This document shows positions 11,702-21,301 of a DNA stretch of 64,000 nt, piece by piece (position 1 is the first letter of the stretch; each line of letters starts with the position of its first letter). Under the pieces are notes generated by a model. It searched no databases, was not told the DNA's origin, and saw only the letters and a program-made list of their open reading frames with translations. A program made the translations under genes and the position numbers. Source of the stretch: Aegilops tauschii subsp. strangulata (lineage: Eukaryota > Streptophyta > Magnoliopsida > Poales > Poaceae); assembly GCF_002575655.3 (NCBI RefSeq), contig NC_053040.3, positions 464,304,780 to 464,368,779 of the forward strand, given 5' to 3'.

Positions 11702-11895
11702 CAAAAGTTTAGTCCCACCTCGCTAGCCGAGGGGCGCCCGCACCAGTTTAAAAGCCGCGGCGCGGCTGCTGTTTCGAACTCCTCTCTATAGCAGGCTTCT
11801 GGGCCTAACTTTGGCGCGCTGCCCGTTTAGCCTCCTAGCCCTTCTGGGCCTGTATTTGCAAACCTAAGGGTTGGAAGGCCAAGCGGGCAGCGCCC
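11702..11895. repeat. GC-rich CACTA module, copy 1
   Basis: It begins with tttagtcccacctcgctag and continues with gcgcggctgctg, gaactcctctctatagcagg and ggcctaact. The modules at 12850-13075 and 17905-18115 share these words in the same order. Confidence 0.7.
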
Positions 11896-11901
11896 CAACA
11901 A

Positions 11902-12263
11902 TTTTTTTGCTGTATTTAGTTTTTTTGTTTTCTTTTTTGCTTTATTTATTTTGTTTTGTTTCTACTTACAACAAAAAACTTATTTATTTTATTTTATTTT
12001 GTTTCTAATTAATTAATTATTTTACTTTATGATAATTCTTTTTGCTATTAAAGTTTCTATCAAAAAAAGTTCTTTATGAAATTTTTTTTGCTGTATTTAG
12101 TTTTTTTGTTTTCTTTTTTGCTTTATTTATTTTGTTTTGTTTCTACTTACAACAAAAAACTTATTTATTTTATTTTATTTTGTTTCTAATTACTTATTTA
12201 TTTTACTTTATGATAATTCTTTTTGCTATTAAAGTTTCTATCAAAAAAAGTTCTTTATGAAAA
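11902..12263. repeat. AT-rich tandem duplication, 181-bp period
   Basis: The segment ttttttgctgtatttagttt starting near 11904 recurs 181 bp later, with following text (tacaacaaaaaacttattta, aagttctttatga) repeated in full. A partial relative lies at 18125-18215 in the 5' terminal region of the same element. Confidence 0.85.
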
Positions 12264-12480
12264 TTCTTTTTGCTTTTAATGATTTTGAACAGAAAATACT
12301 TTGATAATTTTAGTTGCATCAATTTTATATGATTTTAGTTTCAATAATAATAGAGGTTTCTTATAATGTTTTGAACAGAAAATACTTTGTTAATTTTAGT
12401 TTCATAAATTTTATTAAAGTTTATTTTATTTTGTCGGAACACAAGAAGTCCGTAGTTGTAATAAGTTATTAAAAATAAAA

Positions 12481-12609
12481 AAGAGGTGCAATGCTCGTTG
12501 ATTTGCTTCAAGCCTTTCGGAATAGTGTAGACTGCACTGCACATAGCTCCATGCAGTCTACCTTATTCCTCAAGGCTTGAAGCTAAGCAACGTGAGCATT
12601 GCGCCTCTT
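12481..12609. ncRNA. Long foldback A, miRNA-precursor-like hairpin inside the CACTA element
   Basis: The left arm 12481-12536 (56 nt) and right arm 12552-12609 (58 nt) are reverse complements apart from one 2-nt bulge and about seven single mismatches or wobbles, with a 15-nt loop. The arms start aagaggtgcaatgctc and end gagcattgcgcctctt. The length, loop and sparse mismatches resemble a plant miRNA or siRNA precursor. Rice CACTA elements are known to carry the miR820 hairpin, so there is precedent. I do not recognise this mature sequence, and transcription is not shown by the sequence. Confidence 0.5.
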
Positions 12610-12659
12610 CTTCATCGTCTCTGCACTCAGGGCTTATAAACCGCTCGTAGTGCCTCTCA

Positions 12660-12840
12660 GCTAGCGAGGTGGGACTAAAAAACTGGTTAGTAAGAAACTC
12701 TAGTGCCGGTTCGTGCCACGAACCGGTACTAAAGGTGCTCGTGGGGCCACAGCCTCATTAGTACCTGTTCGTGGCACCAACAGGGACCAAAGGGTGGAAT
12801 TGGTCCCGGTTCGTGCCACCAACCAGGACCAATGGCCTTG
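12660..12840. repeat. Internal array of CACTA subterminal repeats, second block
   Basis: The motif gcgaggtgggactaaa (12664-12679) is followed by hairpin repeats ggttcgtgccacgaacc, ggttcgtgccaccaacc and relatives. The same arrangement follows foldback B near the element end. Confidence 0.8.
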
Positions 12841-12849
12841 CACAGCGGC

Positions 12850-13075
12850 GTGGTGGTGAGTTTAGTCCCACCTCGCTAGCTGAGAGAGAGCCGCACCTGT
12901 TTATAAGGTGCGGTGCGCCTGAGCTGTCGAGCTCCTCTCTAAAGCAGGCTTACGGGCCTAACCTCTCTGTACATGCCTGTGGGCCTACTGGGCCTTCTGC
13001 GAGCCTGAATCCTGGCCCATGGATGGGTTTCTAATCGTATTCAGGCCGTGGTGGCCCAGTAAGTGGCATAATTTT
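12850..13075. repeat. GC-rich CACTA module, copy 2
   Basis: It is nearly identical over about 220 bp to 17905-18115: tttagtcccacctcgctag, tttataag, ggcctactgggccttctgcg, cctggcccatggatgggttt and cattcaggcc-like words occur in the same order. Confidence 0.8.
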
Positions 13076-13139
13076 TAATTTTTCGCCTGTTATTTTTCAT
13101 GTATTTACTAATTATTTTGAGCTATAAGACCCTAAAATT

Positions 13140-13335
13140 GAAAAGCATTTCAAATGAACTCTGAAAAGGTTGAAAGTTGGCATGGTATCATCATTTCATC
13201 CACATAGCATGTGCAAGAAAGTTGAGAGGGTTACGGCAAAAACTAGATGCACTTCTTGTACAAAACGGACAATGGTATCATACTCGTCTATTACAAAGTT
13301 GGCACGGTATCATCATAATAGTTGTGGGAGAAAGT
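13140..13335. repeat. Degenerate tandem repeat with 'gttggcatggtatcatcat' words
   Basis: The words gttggcatggtatcatcat (13176) and gttggcacggtatcatcat (13298) are 122 bp apart. It lies just past the stop of the transposase gene and probably belongs to its 3' flank. Confidence 0.65.
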
Positions 13336-13337
13336 CT

Positions 13338-16300
13338 TCACTTTTTCTTCGCTTGTGTCATTTGCTTATTGCGCCGTAACCATGGATAATCTTCATCGTT
13401 TATCAGGATGCTTGGGTCAGCCTTGACTTTGAAGGGAGGAATTTCATGAAACTTTTCATAATCTTCAGACATGTCTGTCTTGCCCTCCACTCCCACAATG
13501 TCCCTTTTTCCTGAAAGAACTATGTGGCGCTTTGGCTCATCGTATGATGTATTCGCTTCCTTATCTTTTCTTTTCCTCGGTCTGGTAGACATGTCCTTCA
13601 CATAGATAACCTGTGCCACATCATTGGCTAGGACGAACGGTTCGTCAGTGTACCCAAGATTGTTCAGATCCACTGTTGTCATTCCGTACTGTGGGTCTAC
13701 CTGTACCCCGCCTCCTGACAGATTGACCCATTTGCACTTAAACAAAGGGACCTTAAAATCATGTCCGTAGTCAAGTTCCCATATGTCCATTATGTAACCA
13801 TAATATGTGTCCTTTCCCCTCTCGGTTGCTGCATCAAAGTGGACACCGCTGTTTTGGTTGGTGCTCTTTTGATCTTGGGCGATCGTGTAAAATGTATTCC
13901 CATTTATCTCGTATCCTTTGTAAGTCAATACAGTCGAAGATGGTCCCCTGGACAACGAGTACAACTCATCACAAACAGTGGTGTCACCTCTGAGACGTGT
14001 TTCCAACCAACTACTGAAAGTCCTGATGTGTTCACATGTAATCCAGTCGTCACACTGCTCCGGGTGTTTGGAGCGCAGGCTGTTCTTGTGTTCATCGACA
14101 TACGGGGTCACCAAGGTAGAGTTCTGTAGAACTGTGTAGTGTGCTTGAGACCAAGAATATCCGTCCCTGCATATTATTGAGTCCCCCCTCCAAGCGTGCC
14201 TTTTCCAGTCAGTCTCCCCTCATACCGCGATTTAGGGAGACCTATCTTCTTAAGGCCAGGAATGAAGTCAACACAAAACCCAATGACATCCTCTGTTTGA
14301 TGGCCCATGGAGATGCTTCCTTCTGGCCTAGCGCGGTTACGGACATATTTCTTTAGGACTCCCATGAACCTCTCAAAGGGGAACATATTGTGTAGAAATA
14401 CGGGACCCAGAATGACAATCTCGTCGACTAGATGAACTAGGACGTGCGTCATGATATTGAAGAAGGATGGTGGGAACACCAGCTCGAAACTGACAAGACA
14501 TTGCGCCACATCACTCCTTAGCCTTGGTATGATTTCTGGATCGATCACCTTCTGAGAGATTGCATTGAGGAATGCACATAGCTTCACAATGGCTAATCGG
14601 ACGTTTTCCGGTAGAAGCCCCCTCAATGCAACCGGAAGCAGTTGCGTCATAATCACGTGGCAGTCATGAGACTTTAGGTTCTGGAACTTTTTCTCTGGCA
14701 TATTTATTATTCCCTTTATATTCGACGAGAAGCCAGTCGGGACCTTCATACTGAGCAGGCATTCAAAGAAGATTTCTTTCTCTTCTTTCGTAAGAGCGTA
14801 GCTGGCAGGACCTTCATACTGCTTCAGAGGCATGCCGTCTTTTTCGTGCAAACGTTGCAGGTCCTCCCATGCCTCAGGTGTATCTTTTGTCTTCCAATAC
14901 ACGCCCAAGAAGCCTAGCAGGTTCACGCAAAGGTTCTTCGTCACGTGCATCACGTCGATTGAAGAGCGGACCTCTAGCTCTTTCCAGTAGGGTAGGTCCC
15001 AAAATATAGATTTCTTCTTCCACATGGGTGCGTGTCCCTCAGCGTCATTCGGAACAGCTAGTCCGCCGGGACCCTTTCCAAAGATTACGTGTAAATCATT
15101 GACCATAGCAAGTACGTGATCACCGGTACGCATGGCGGGCTTCTTCCGGTGATCTGCCTCGCCTTTGAAATGCTTGCCTTTCTTTCGACATTGATGGTTG
15201 GTCGGAAGAAATCGACGATGGCCCAGGTACACATTCTTCCTGCTTTTGTCCAGGTATATACTTTCAGTGTCATCTAAACAGTGCGTGCATGCGTGGTATC
15301 CCTTGTTTGTCTGTCCTGAAAGGTTACTGAGAGCGGGCCAATCGTTGATGGTTACAAACAGCAACGCGTGCAGGTTAAATTCCTCCTGTTTGTGCTCATC
15401 CCACGTACGTACACTGTTTCCATTCCACAGCTGTAAAAGTTCTTCAACTAATGGCCTTAGGTACACATCAATGTCGTTGCCGGGTTGCTTAGGGCCTTGG
15501 ATGAGAACTGGCATCATAATGAACTTCCGCTTCATGCACATCCAAGGAGGAAGGTTATACATACATAGAGTCACGGGCCAGGTGCTGTGATTGCTGCTCT
15601 GCTCCCCGAAAGGATTAATGCCATCCGCGCTTAAACCAAACCATATGTTCCTTGGGTCAGCTGCAAACTCAGCCCAGTACTTTCTCTCAATTTTTCTCCA
15701 CTGCGACCCGTTAGCGGGTGCTCTCAACTTCCCGTCTTTTTTACGGTCCTCACTGTGCCATCGCATCAACTTGGCATGCTCTTCGTTTCTGAACAGACGT
15801 TTCAACCGTGGTATTATAGGAGCATACCACATCACCTTCGCAGGAACCCTCTTCCTGGGGGGCTCGCCGTCAACATCACCAGGGTCATCTCGTCTGATCT
15901 TATACCGCAATGCACCGCATACCGGGCATGCGTTCAGATCCTTGTACGCACCGCGGTAGAGGATGCAGTCATTAGGGCATGCATGTATCTTCTGCACCTC
16001 CAATCCTAGAGGGCATACGACCTTCTTTGTTGCGTATGTACTGTCGGGCAATTCGTTATCCTTTGGAAGCTTCTTCTTCAATATTTTCAATAGCTTCTCA
16101 AATCCTTTGTCAGGCACAGCATTCTCTGCCTTTCACTGTAGCAATTCCAGTACGGTACCGAGTTTTGTGTTGCCATCTTCGCAATTGGGGTACAACCCTT
16201 TTTTGTGATCCTCTAACACGCGATCGAACTTCAGCTTCTCCTTTTGACTTTCGCATTGCGTCCTTGCATCGACTATGACCCGGCGGAGATCATCATCATC

Positions 16301-16699
16301 GGGCACTGGTTCCTCTTGATCTTCAGAGGCTTCCCCCCTTGCAGCATCATTGGGCACATCGTCTGGTTCCTCTTGATCTTCAGCAGCTTCCCCCGTTGCA
16401 GCATCACCGTATTCAGGGGGCACATAGTTGTCATCGTCCTCTTCTTCTTCGACGTCTTCCATCATAACCCCTATTTCTCCGTGCCTCGTCCAAACATTAT
16501 AGTGTGGCATGAAACCCTTGTAAAGCAGGTGGGTGTGAAGGATTTTCCGGTCAGAGTAAGACTTCGTATTCCCACATATAGGGCATGGACAACACATAAA
16601 ACCATTCTTCTTGTTTGCCTCAGCCACTTCGAGAAAATCATGCACGCCCTTAATGTACTCGGAGGTGTGTCTGTCACCGTACATCCATTGCCGGTTCAT
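13338..16699 (-). pseudogene. CACTA transposase, TNPD/Tnp2-like, with one stop and one frameshift
   Basis: Start ATG at 16699 (MNRQWMYGDR). Residues about 1-80 match the transposase-associated domain, with the CCPCPICGN cysteine cluster. An acidic linker follows, then the Tnp2 transposase family core (about residues 220-650, with ACPVCGALRYK, the GINPFG region and SIDVMHV). DUF4216 lies near the end (YYGYIMDIWELDYG, about residue 964). The family length of about 1,100 residues fits a single exon here. Two lesions are visible. An in-frame TGA at 16133-16135 stands where relatives have Trp. A one-base shift falls at the C-run 14183-14188, after which the next frame continues as TVLQNSTLVTPY. 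The protein would cut and join the element ends. It stands next to its own promoter at 17.7 kb. Family assignment is firm; activity is unlikely. Confidence 0.9.
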
Positions 16700-16885
16700 C
16701 TGCGTGCATTATATATAATTAAGTGTGTCAAAAACCATTACAGAACATCATGAATAGATAATTAAGTGACCAAATTAATAGAAGTTCATCATCACATTAG
16801 AACCAAAGTACATACATAGTTCTCATCTAACAACATATATATATAGCTCTCCAGAGCATCTAATTAATTAAACCATACATTGAAA

Positions 16886-17333
16886 CTATGTAAAACATTT
16901 CAATGCAAAAACAAATGCGATCATTATCGCAACCAAGGTAACAATTGATCCAACGGCATAATGATACCAAGCCTCGGTATGAATGGCATATTTTCTAATC
17001 TTTCTAATCTTCAAGCGCATTGCATCCATCTTGATCTTGTGATCATCGACGACATCTGCAACATGCAACTCCAATATCATCTTCTCCTCCTCAATTTTTT
17101 TTATTTTTTCCTTCAAGTAATTGTTTTCTTCTTCAACTAAATTTAACCTCTCGACAATAGGGTCGGTTAGGATTTCCGGTTCAACCACCTCCTAGATAAA
17201 TAAAATCTATGTCACGTTGGTCGGTATATTTGTCATAAACAATAAATGAACCAAATAGTTATAAAAAGATAATATATACCACATCCGAATCATAGACAGG
17301 ACGAGGGCCGACGGGGGCGGATACCAAAACCAT
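16886..17333 (-). CDS. Small CACTA-borne coiled-coil/single-membrane-pass protein
   Basis: Two exons, 17333-17280 and 17191-16886, are joined by an 88-bp GT-AG intron in phase 0, giving 119 residues from the ATG at 17333. Exon 1 is short (MVLVSAPVGPRPVYDSDV). Residues about 28-62 form a charged heptad-like helix (ERLNLVEEENNYLKEKIKKI), probably a coiled coil. Residues about 95-116 are a hydrophobic membrane segment (GSIVTLVAIMIAFVFAL) close to the C terminus, a tail-anchor arrangement. No catalytic motif is seen. It is upstream of and parallel to the transposase and shares its promoter side. I recall similar small proteins in Triticeae CACTA copies, but no function is known to me. The reading frame is intact, unlike both transposase genes. 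Confidence 0.6.
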
Positions 17334-17384
17334 CGCACTATGTAATAAGAAGGAATAATAAAAGTAACAAAATTAGACAAGTAA

Positions 17385-17573
17385 CTATCTAAAGTAAGAA
17401 TTTTTTCCTTTCAGAAAGAAGATAAGAACAAGAGGCTCACCACGGTGGTGCTGGCGACGAGATCGGCGTGGGCGATCGACGGCGCTGAAGACGGGGACGG
17501 GATGTGACGGACCGCTAAACCTAGACAAATCTCGGGGAAAATGGAGCTCGGAGGTCGAGTTTCGAGAGGACAA
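17385..17573 (-). other. Possible leader exon or upstream open frame of the small CACTA gene
   Basis: An open frame starts MSSRNSTSELHFPRDLSRFS and runs into GT donor sequence after QHHRG (CACCGTG then GTGAGCC). Joining it to the ATG exon at 17333 does not keep the frame with the best splice sites. It may therefore be a non-coding leader exon or an upstream frame. Confidence 0.3.
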
Positions 17574-17708
17574 AGATTAACTAGTGTGGCTCAGACATTT
17601 CATCGAACACCTCATGTGCATAGGAGGTGAGCTAGAGCACCCAAATGCCCTCCCCTCGCCGGCCAGAAAAAACAGAGCACTGTGGAGTGCTCTGCTGTGG
17701 CGATGGGG

Positions 17709-17716
17709 TATATATA
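17709..17716 (-). promoter_or_regulatory. TATA box of the 5' CACTA promoter
   Basis: The minus strand reads CCCTATATATACCCC. Subterminal hairpin repeats begin at 17727, about ten bases upstream. The small gene and the transposase lie downstream on the same strand. Confidence 0.65.
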
Positions 17717-17726
17717 GGGAACTCTT

Positions 17727-17885
17727 TGGTCCCGGTTCGTGGCACCAACCGGGACTAAAGGCCTTTGGTCCCGGTTCGTGGCACCAACCGGGACTAAAGG
17801 CCTTTGGTCCCGGTTGGTGCCACGAACCGGGACCAATGCCCCCTTTAGTCCCGGTTGGTGGCACCAACCGGGACCAAAGGCCTTG
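17727..17885. repeat. CACTA subterminal hairpin array next to the 5' promoter
   Basis: Repeated ggtcccggttcgtggcac / caccaaccgggactaaagg units, two in direct tandem and two inverted. It is the same motif family as at 11478-11690, with the same position relative to a TATA box. Confidence 0.9.
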
Positions 17886-17904
17886 TGCTGCCCCGCGTCA
17901 AAAG

Positions 17905-18115
17905 TTTAGTCCCACCTCGCTAGTTGAGAGAGCTCGAGAGTGGTTTATAAGCGCTGCTGCGCCCACCCTCTCGAACTCCTCTCAACTGCAGGCTTTCGGG
18001 CCTAACTGTTCTCTTTGCCTGTGGGGCCTACTGGGCCTTCTGCGGGCCTGAATCCTGGCCCATGGATGGGTTTCTAGTCGTATTCAGGCCGTTGTGGCCC
18101 AGTAGGTGGCATAAT
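17905..18115. repeat. GC-rich CACTA module, copy 3
   Basis: It begins tttagtcccacctcgctag and ends with ggcccagtaggtggcata. It is near-identical to 12850-13075. Confidence 0.8.
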
Positions 18116-18405
18116 TTTTTTCCTCTATTTTTTTCTCTTTTGCTTTATTTGTTTTGTTTTGTTTCTACTTACAACAAAAAACTTATTTATTTTATTTCTA
18201 ATTACTTATGTATTTTACTTTAATTATTTTATTTTTATTTATTTTACTGCTGCTATTTTTATTTATTTTACTGTTGCTATTTTTACTTAATTTATTAAGG
18301 TTTATTTATTGTAGTTACTATAGTTTATTTTATTTTATTTTATTAAGGTTTATTTAGTTTTATTTATTTTATTAAGGTTTATTTATTTTATAAATATAAA
18401 AAAAT
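18116..18405. other. AT-rich block between GC module and foldback B
   Basis: Simple tttattttattt-type sequence. The first 100 bp resemble the 181-bp AT-rich unit at 11902-12263. No gene is seen. Confidence 0.6.
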
Positions 18406-18503
18406 GAACATAGATGCGCTTATAGAGAAAATTAAACCTAAATTCATAGTAAATTTCTACTATGAATTTAGGTCAAATTCCCTGTATAAGGGCATCTATT
18501 TTC
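18406..18503. ncRNA. Long foldback B near the CACTA 5' end
   Basis: Arms 18406-18451 and 18458-18503 (46 nt each) pair with about seven mismatches around a 6-nt loop. The inner 16 bp (acctaaattcatagta) pair perfectly. Its position relative to the flanking modules is the same as that of foldback A. It could be a small-RNA precursor or a transposon structural hairpin; its transcription is unknown. Confidence 0.4.
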
Positions 18504-18569
18504 ACTTTAAGAGAAGCTCAACAAGGCATAGAGGGACGGGCTTACAAACTGGTGTGAGCGCCCTTCGGT

Positions 18570-18840
18570 TGGCGAGGTGGGACTAAACACTGGCCGCAAC
18601 TAGGACCAGCCCTTTAGTCCCGGTTTGTGGTAGGAACCGGGACTAAAGGGTGGTGGGCCAGGAGCGTGGCCCATTGGTCCCGGTTTGTCCCACCAACCGG
18701 GACCAACGGGTCCGGACGAACCGGGACCAATGCCCCCACGAGGCCCGGCAGGCCCCTGGCCGCACGAACCGGGACCAATGCTCACATTAGTCCCGGTTCG
18801 TGACTGAACCGGGACTAATGTGAATATTTCCCTGTGACCA
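18570..18840. repeat. CACTA 5' subterminal repeat array
   Basis: ggcgaggtgggactaaa is followed by alternating ttagtcccggtttgtgg and ccgggaccaa units up to tagtcccggttcgtgactga. It lies between the terminal inverted repeat and foldback B. Confidence 0.88.
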
Positions 18841-18848
18841 AAGCCCAG

Positions 18849-18861
18849 TTTTCTACTAGTG
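18849..18861 (-). repeat. CACTA terminal inverted repeat (5' end)
   Basis: The minus strand reads CACTAGTAGAAAA and starts at 18861. The neighbouring host bases are cct, one half of the expected 3-bp target duplication. Confidence 0.85.
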
Positions 18862-19243
18862 CCTGATTGTCAGTATCTTTTCATTTCATAGCCTAACTGA
18901 TTTACTTACCACTGACCAACAAATTTGTCAAGGGTAATTTTGTCTTAAATTAGCTAGAATTTGTTGCCTTGGTCACCGTGCCCAAAAAAACACATCTTAG
19001 ATAAAGGAATGAAGGGAGTATGAGCTATAAGGTTGGCTATACATTACCCGCAAAAAAGATTGGCTATACATTAATACTATTTTCTAACTCTTACCTTTTC
19101 ATATATCTCTCCTCCAGCCACATAGGCAAAAGCGTCATGTAAGTGGGCTATAAACCTGCTATTGTACTTGCTCTTACGTGTTTGAGTCAAGAATCAGTGA
19201 ACCCCCGGAACGTCAACCAACCACTAACTGAAAAAATGGGGCT
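18862..19243. other. Non-coding host flank
   Basis: No gene is seen. A sequence ending gaatgaagggagtatgag near 19005-19024 looks like one end of a Stowaway-type MITE, but the partner end is missing, perhaps lost across the CACTA insertion. Confidence 0.35.
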
Positions 19244-19246
19244 TTA

Positions 19247-20514
19247 GGGCATCTTCAACGCTGACCCACGAATTTCCTCCCGCATCCGTCCGTGGACAGG
19301 AGGACCAGTCCGCGAACACGAATGTGATAGCCAGCTATCCAACGCCACCCGCATATATTTGAAACCGCATTTCAACAGATCACACGTAATTCATGCAAAC
19401 CCGACGGAATTCATCAATCGGATATAAAATAGCACAAATCATCCATACATAGCATGCAAATAAGACTAGTACAACAATAGTTCCAATTCAGCGAGATTAA
19501 CCGGATGTTTAACAAGTTTTTCGTGAACGGACCATGTCGTATCACAGATACTGCCCCTTCAGCTTCATCCAACAGTGTATGTACCTAAATGGTCTTCTCT
19601 CTATCCCGTGGTACATCACGGCAGCGCGTACGGGATACACAATGTGTAGAGCAACATTGAGTGAATGAATGATTCAATCGTCAAGTTGAGCAAGAAGAAG
19701 CAAAACTTATGATCTCCTCCGCTGCCGCGCGCAATGACCACCTTGCCTCCAGCCAAGCAATCGTGTCACAAAACTTGGTGATGAGGATCTGGATGGCTTA
19801 CCATCGATACGATAACTACCTCACATTGCATTGTTGGATGATGTGCATGTCGTAAGGCGCAATGTGCTTTTGTGCATGAAATGAATCATAGACGCGCTGC
19901 CAGAAGAGCCCCTTCTGTATTGGCGGATACAGCCAACCACTCATCACACAACAACTCATCATCCATGCTCGAGTACCCTGCCATCCTTCGTACTCTAAAA
20001 AAATGACATGGCATTCAAAAATTAGCTCAATGGCATTTGACAGAACACCTACCGGGCGTGGTGTCCGCCATGGACGTCGTCGACAAGGGATGGGGAGTGT
20101 ACCTGTCTATGGACGGGTCCTGGGTGGACGAACCTGTCGTAAAAGGTGAGCGGGCGCGCCATTACTGGTTGCGGAGGTCCGGCAACGCCTGCGTGGCGGC
20201 CAGAGAAGTACAGCGGCGGCAGCGGAGGAGTAGGGTGAGGATGCAAAGCAAGGGGAAAAGGGCCCGATAGGAAGAAAATGGGTCCGGGAGAGAGGATTCA
20301 GTGGGCCGGGGGTGTCGGAGTTCTACGTGGTTGCTCTCTTGACTCCTGCAAAGCCCCCCTCCCAATTTGCTTCCAATTTGCGCGCGGGGGGGGGGGGGGG
20401 GGGGGGGGGGGTGACGCGGACTGATACACAGGACCGCGTTGGATGGCAGAACACGTGCAGACCGCATGGTCCAGACATACATAGGCGGTTTGAGGATCGG
20501 CATTGGAGGTGCCC
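19247..20514. mobile_element. PIF/Harbinger-type non-autonomous element
   Basis: The left end GGGCATCTTCAACGCTGACC and the right end (complement) GGGCACCTCCAATGCCGATC form a terminal inverted repeat of about 20 bp. Both sides are flanked by TTA (19244-19246 and 20515-20517), the target duplication typical of PIF/Harbinger. The 1268-bp interior has no transposase I can recognise. A small plus-strand frame at 20037-20270 has no known motif. Confidence 0.78.
20386..20411 (+). repeat. Homopolymer of 26 G
   Basis: An uninterrupted G run inside the Harbinger-type element. It could form G-quadruplexes, and its length is prone to sequencing error. Confidence 0.9.
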
Positions 20515-20517
20515 TTA

Positions 20518-21180
20518 GCTTCCACATTCCAAACGATGGTTTAAATTTGAAGAGTGTGTATTAAATTTGTTAAGCTGAATCTTAGTTAAAAGATGATACT
20601 GATATGCATTTGCTTTTGCTATTCAGTAGAACTGAGTTTTTCTTGCTAGTTATGCACTTATGAACTTATCCAACGTTTGGAGCAGAGTAACAAGGACCAA
20701 AACTCGAACCGGGAACTATAGTGCAACAACCATATTAAGAAAACAATCTTTCAACCAGTAGAAGTACAACGAATAGCATGACCAAGTCCTAGCCAATGGT
20801 GCATTGGCATATGAGTTGATTTGATTGATTCTCATCGTTGCCACTGCACACAACTTGCAGCATCGTCCCTTGATTTCTCCGGCTACATACACGGAATGCA
20901 TGTCCATCTTTCTGATGATTGAAACGCGAACGTGTTGGGACTTATTAAACCAATGAGTTTGACACTTCCAACGTACGGATGAACCACAAAGAAACAAAGG
21001 GCACTGCGTTCTAGGAACCGCGGATTAACTGCAAATTGCAACATCTTGTATTAAGAAAGGAGTTCGTTATACTTGTATTATTAGCTTAAACGCAAGCAGT
21101 AGTAGGACTGAGCTCCTACGTAGGAGTATGACCAAGCCCCAGTCCAGCCAACATGGCTGTTGCAGAGTTGACTGCCACCT
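20518..21180. other. Intergenic, upstream of the HMA pseudogene
   Basis: No family-like frame is seen. The last 60 bp hold the promoter of the next gene. Confidence 0.4.
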
Positions 21181-21188
21181 TATATAAA
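21181..21188 (+). promoter_or_regulatory. TATA box of the HMA-domain pseudogene
   Basis: TATATAAA lies about 115 bp before the ATG at 21302, with a plausible untranslated leader between (caacttcaacttcagg). Confidence 0.65.
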
Positions 21189-21301
21189 CGGCTTGGAAGC
21201 AGACAGGCTCTGCATCACAACTTCAACTTCAGGAAGCGTCTTTCTCTGCACACACAAGAGTCTGCGCCCACCCCAAGTTCACGGCTAGCTCACAAATCAC
21301 A

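Larger units (their letters stand above)
6361..18861 (-). mobile_element. Large CACTA (En/Spm) DNA transposon, 3' end lost beyond the nested copia insertion
   Basis: The minus-strand 5' terminus CACTAGTAGAAAA is at 18861, followed by a dense array of AGTCCCGGTT / AACCGGGACT hairpins typical of CACTA subterminal repeats. Inside are a TNPD-like gene with Transpos_assoc, Tnp2 and DUF4216 segments, and a second spliced gene with Transposase_24 and Ulp1-like segments, both on the minus strand. The element is cut at 6361 by the copia LTR. The rest of it, including the other terminal repeat and target duplication, should lie to the left of the copia element outside the window. At least 12.5 kb is present. 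The transposase genes contain only a few stops, so the copy is a fairly recent but defective one. Confidence 0.92.

Noticed and set aside
11478..18840. Regularly spaced hairpin repeats that could suggest a CRISPR array
   Set aside because: The genome is plant nuclear. Repeats alternate in orientation and match known CACTA subterminal motifs.
20037..20270. Frame starting MTEHLPGVVSAMDVVDKG in the Harbinger-type element
   Set aside because: No transposase or known domain; it is the only long frame in a non-autonomous element.
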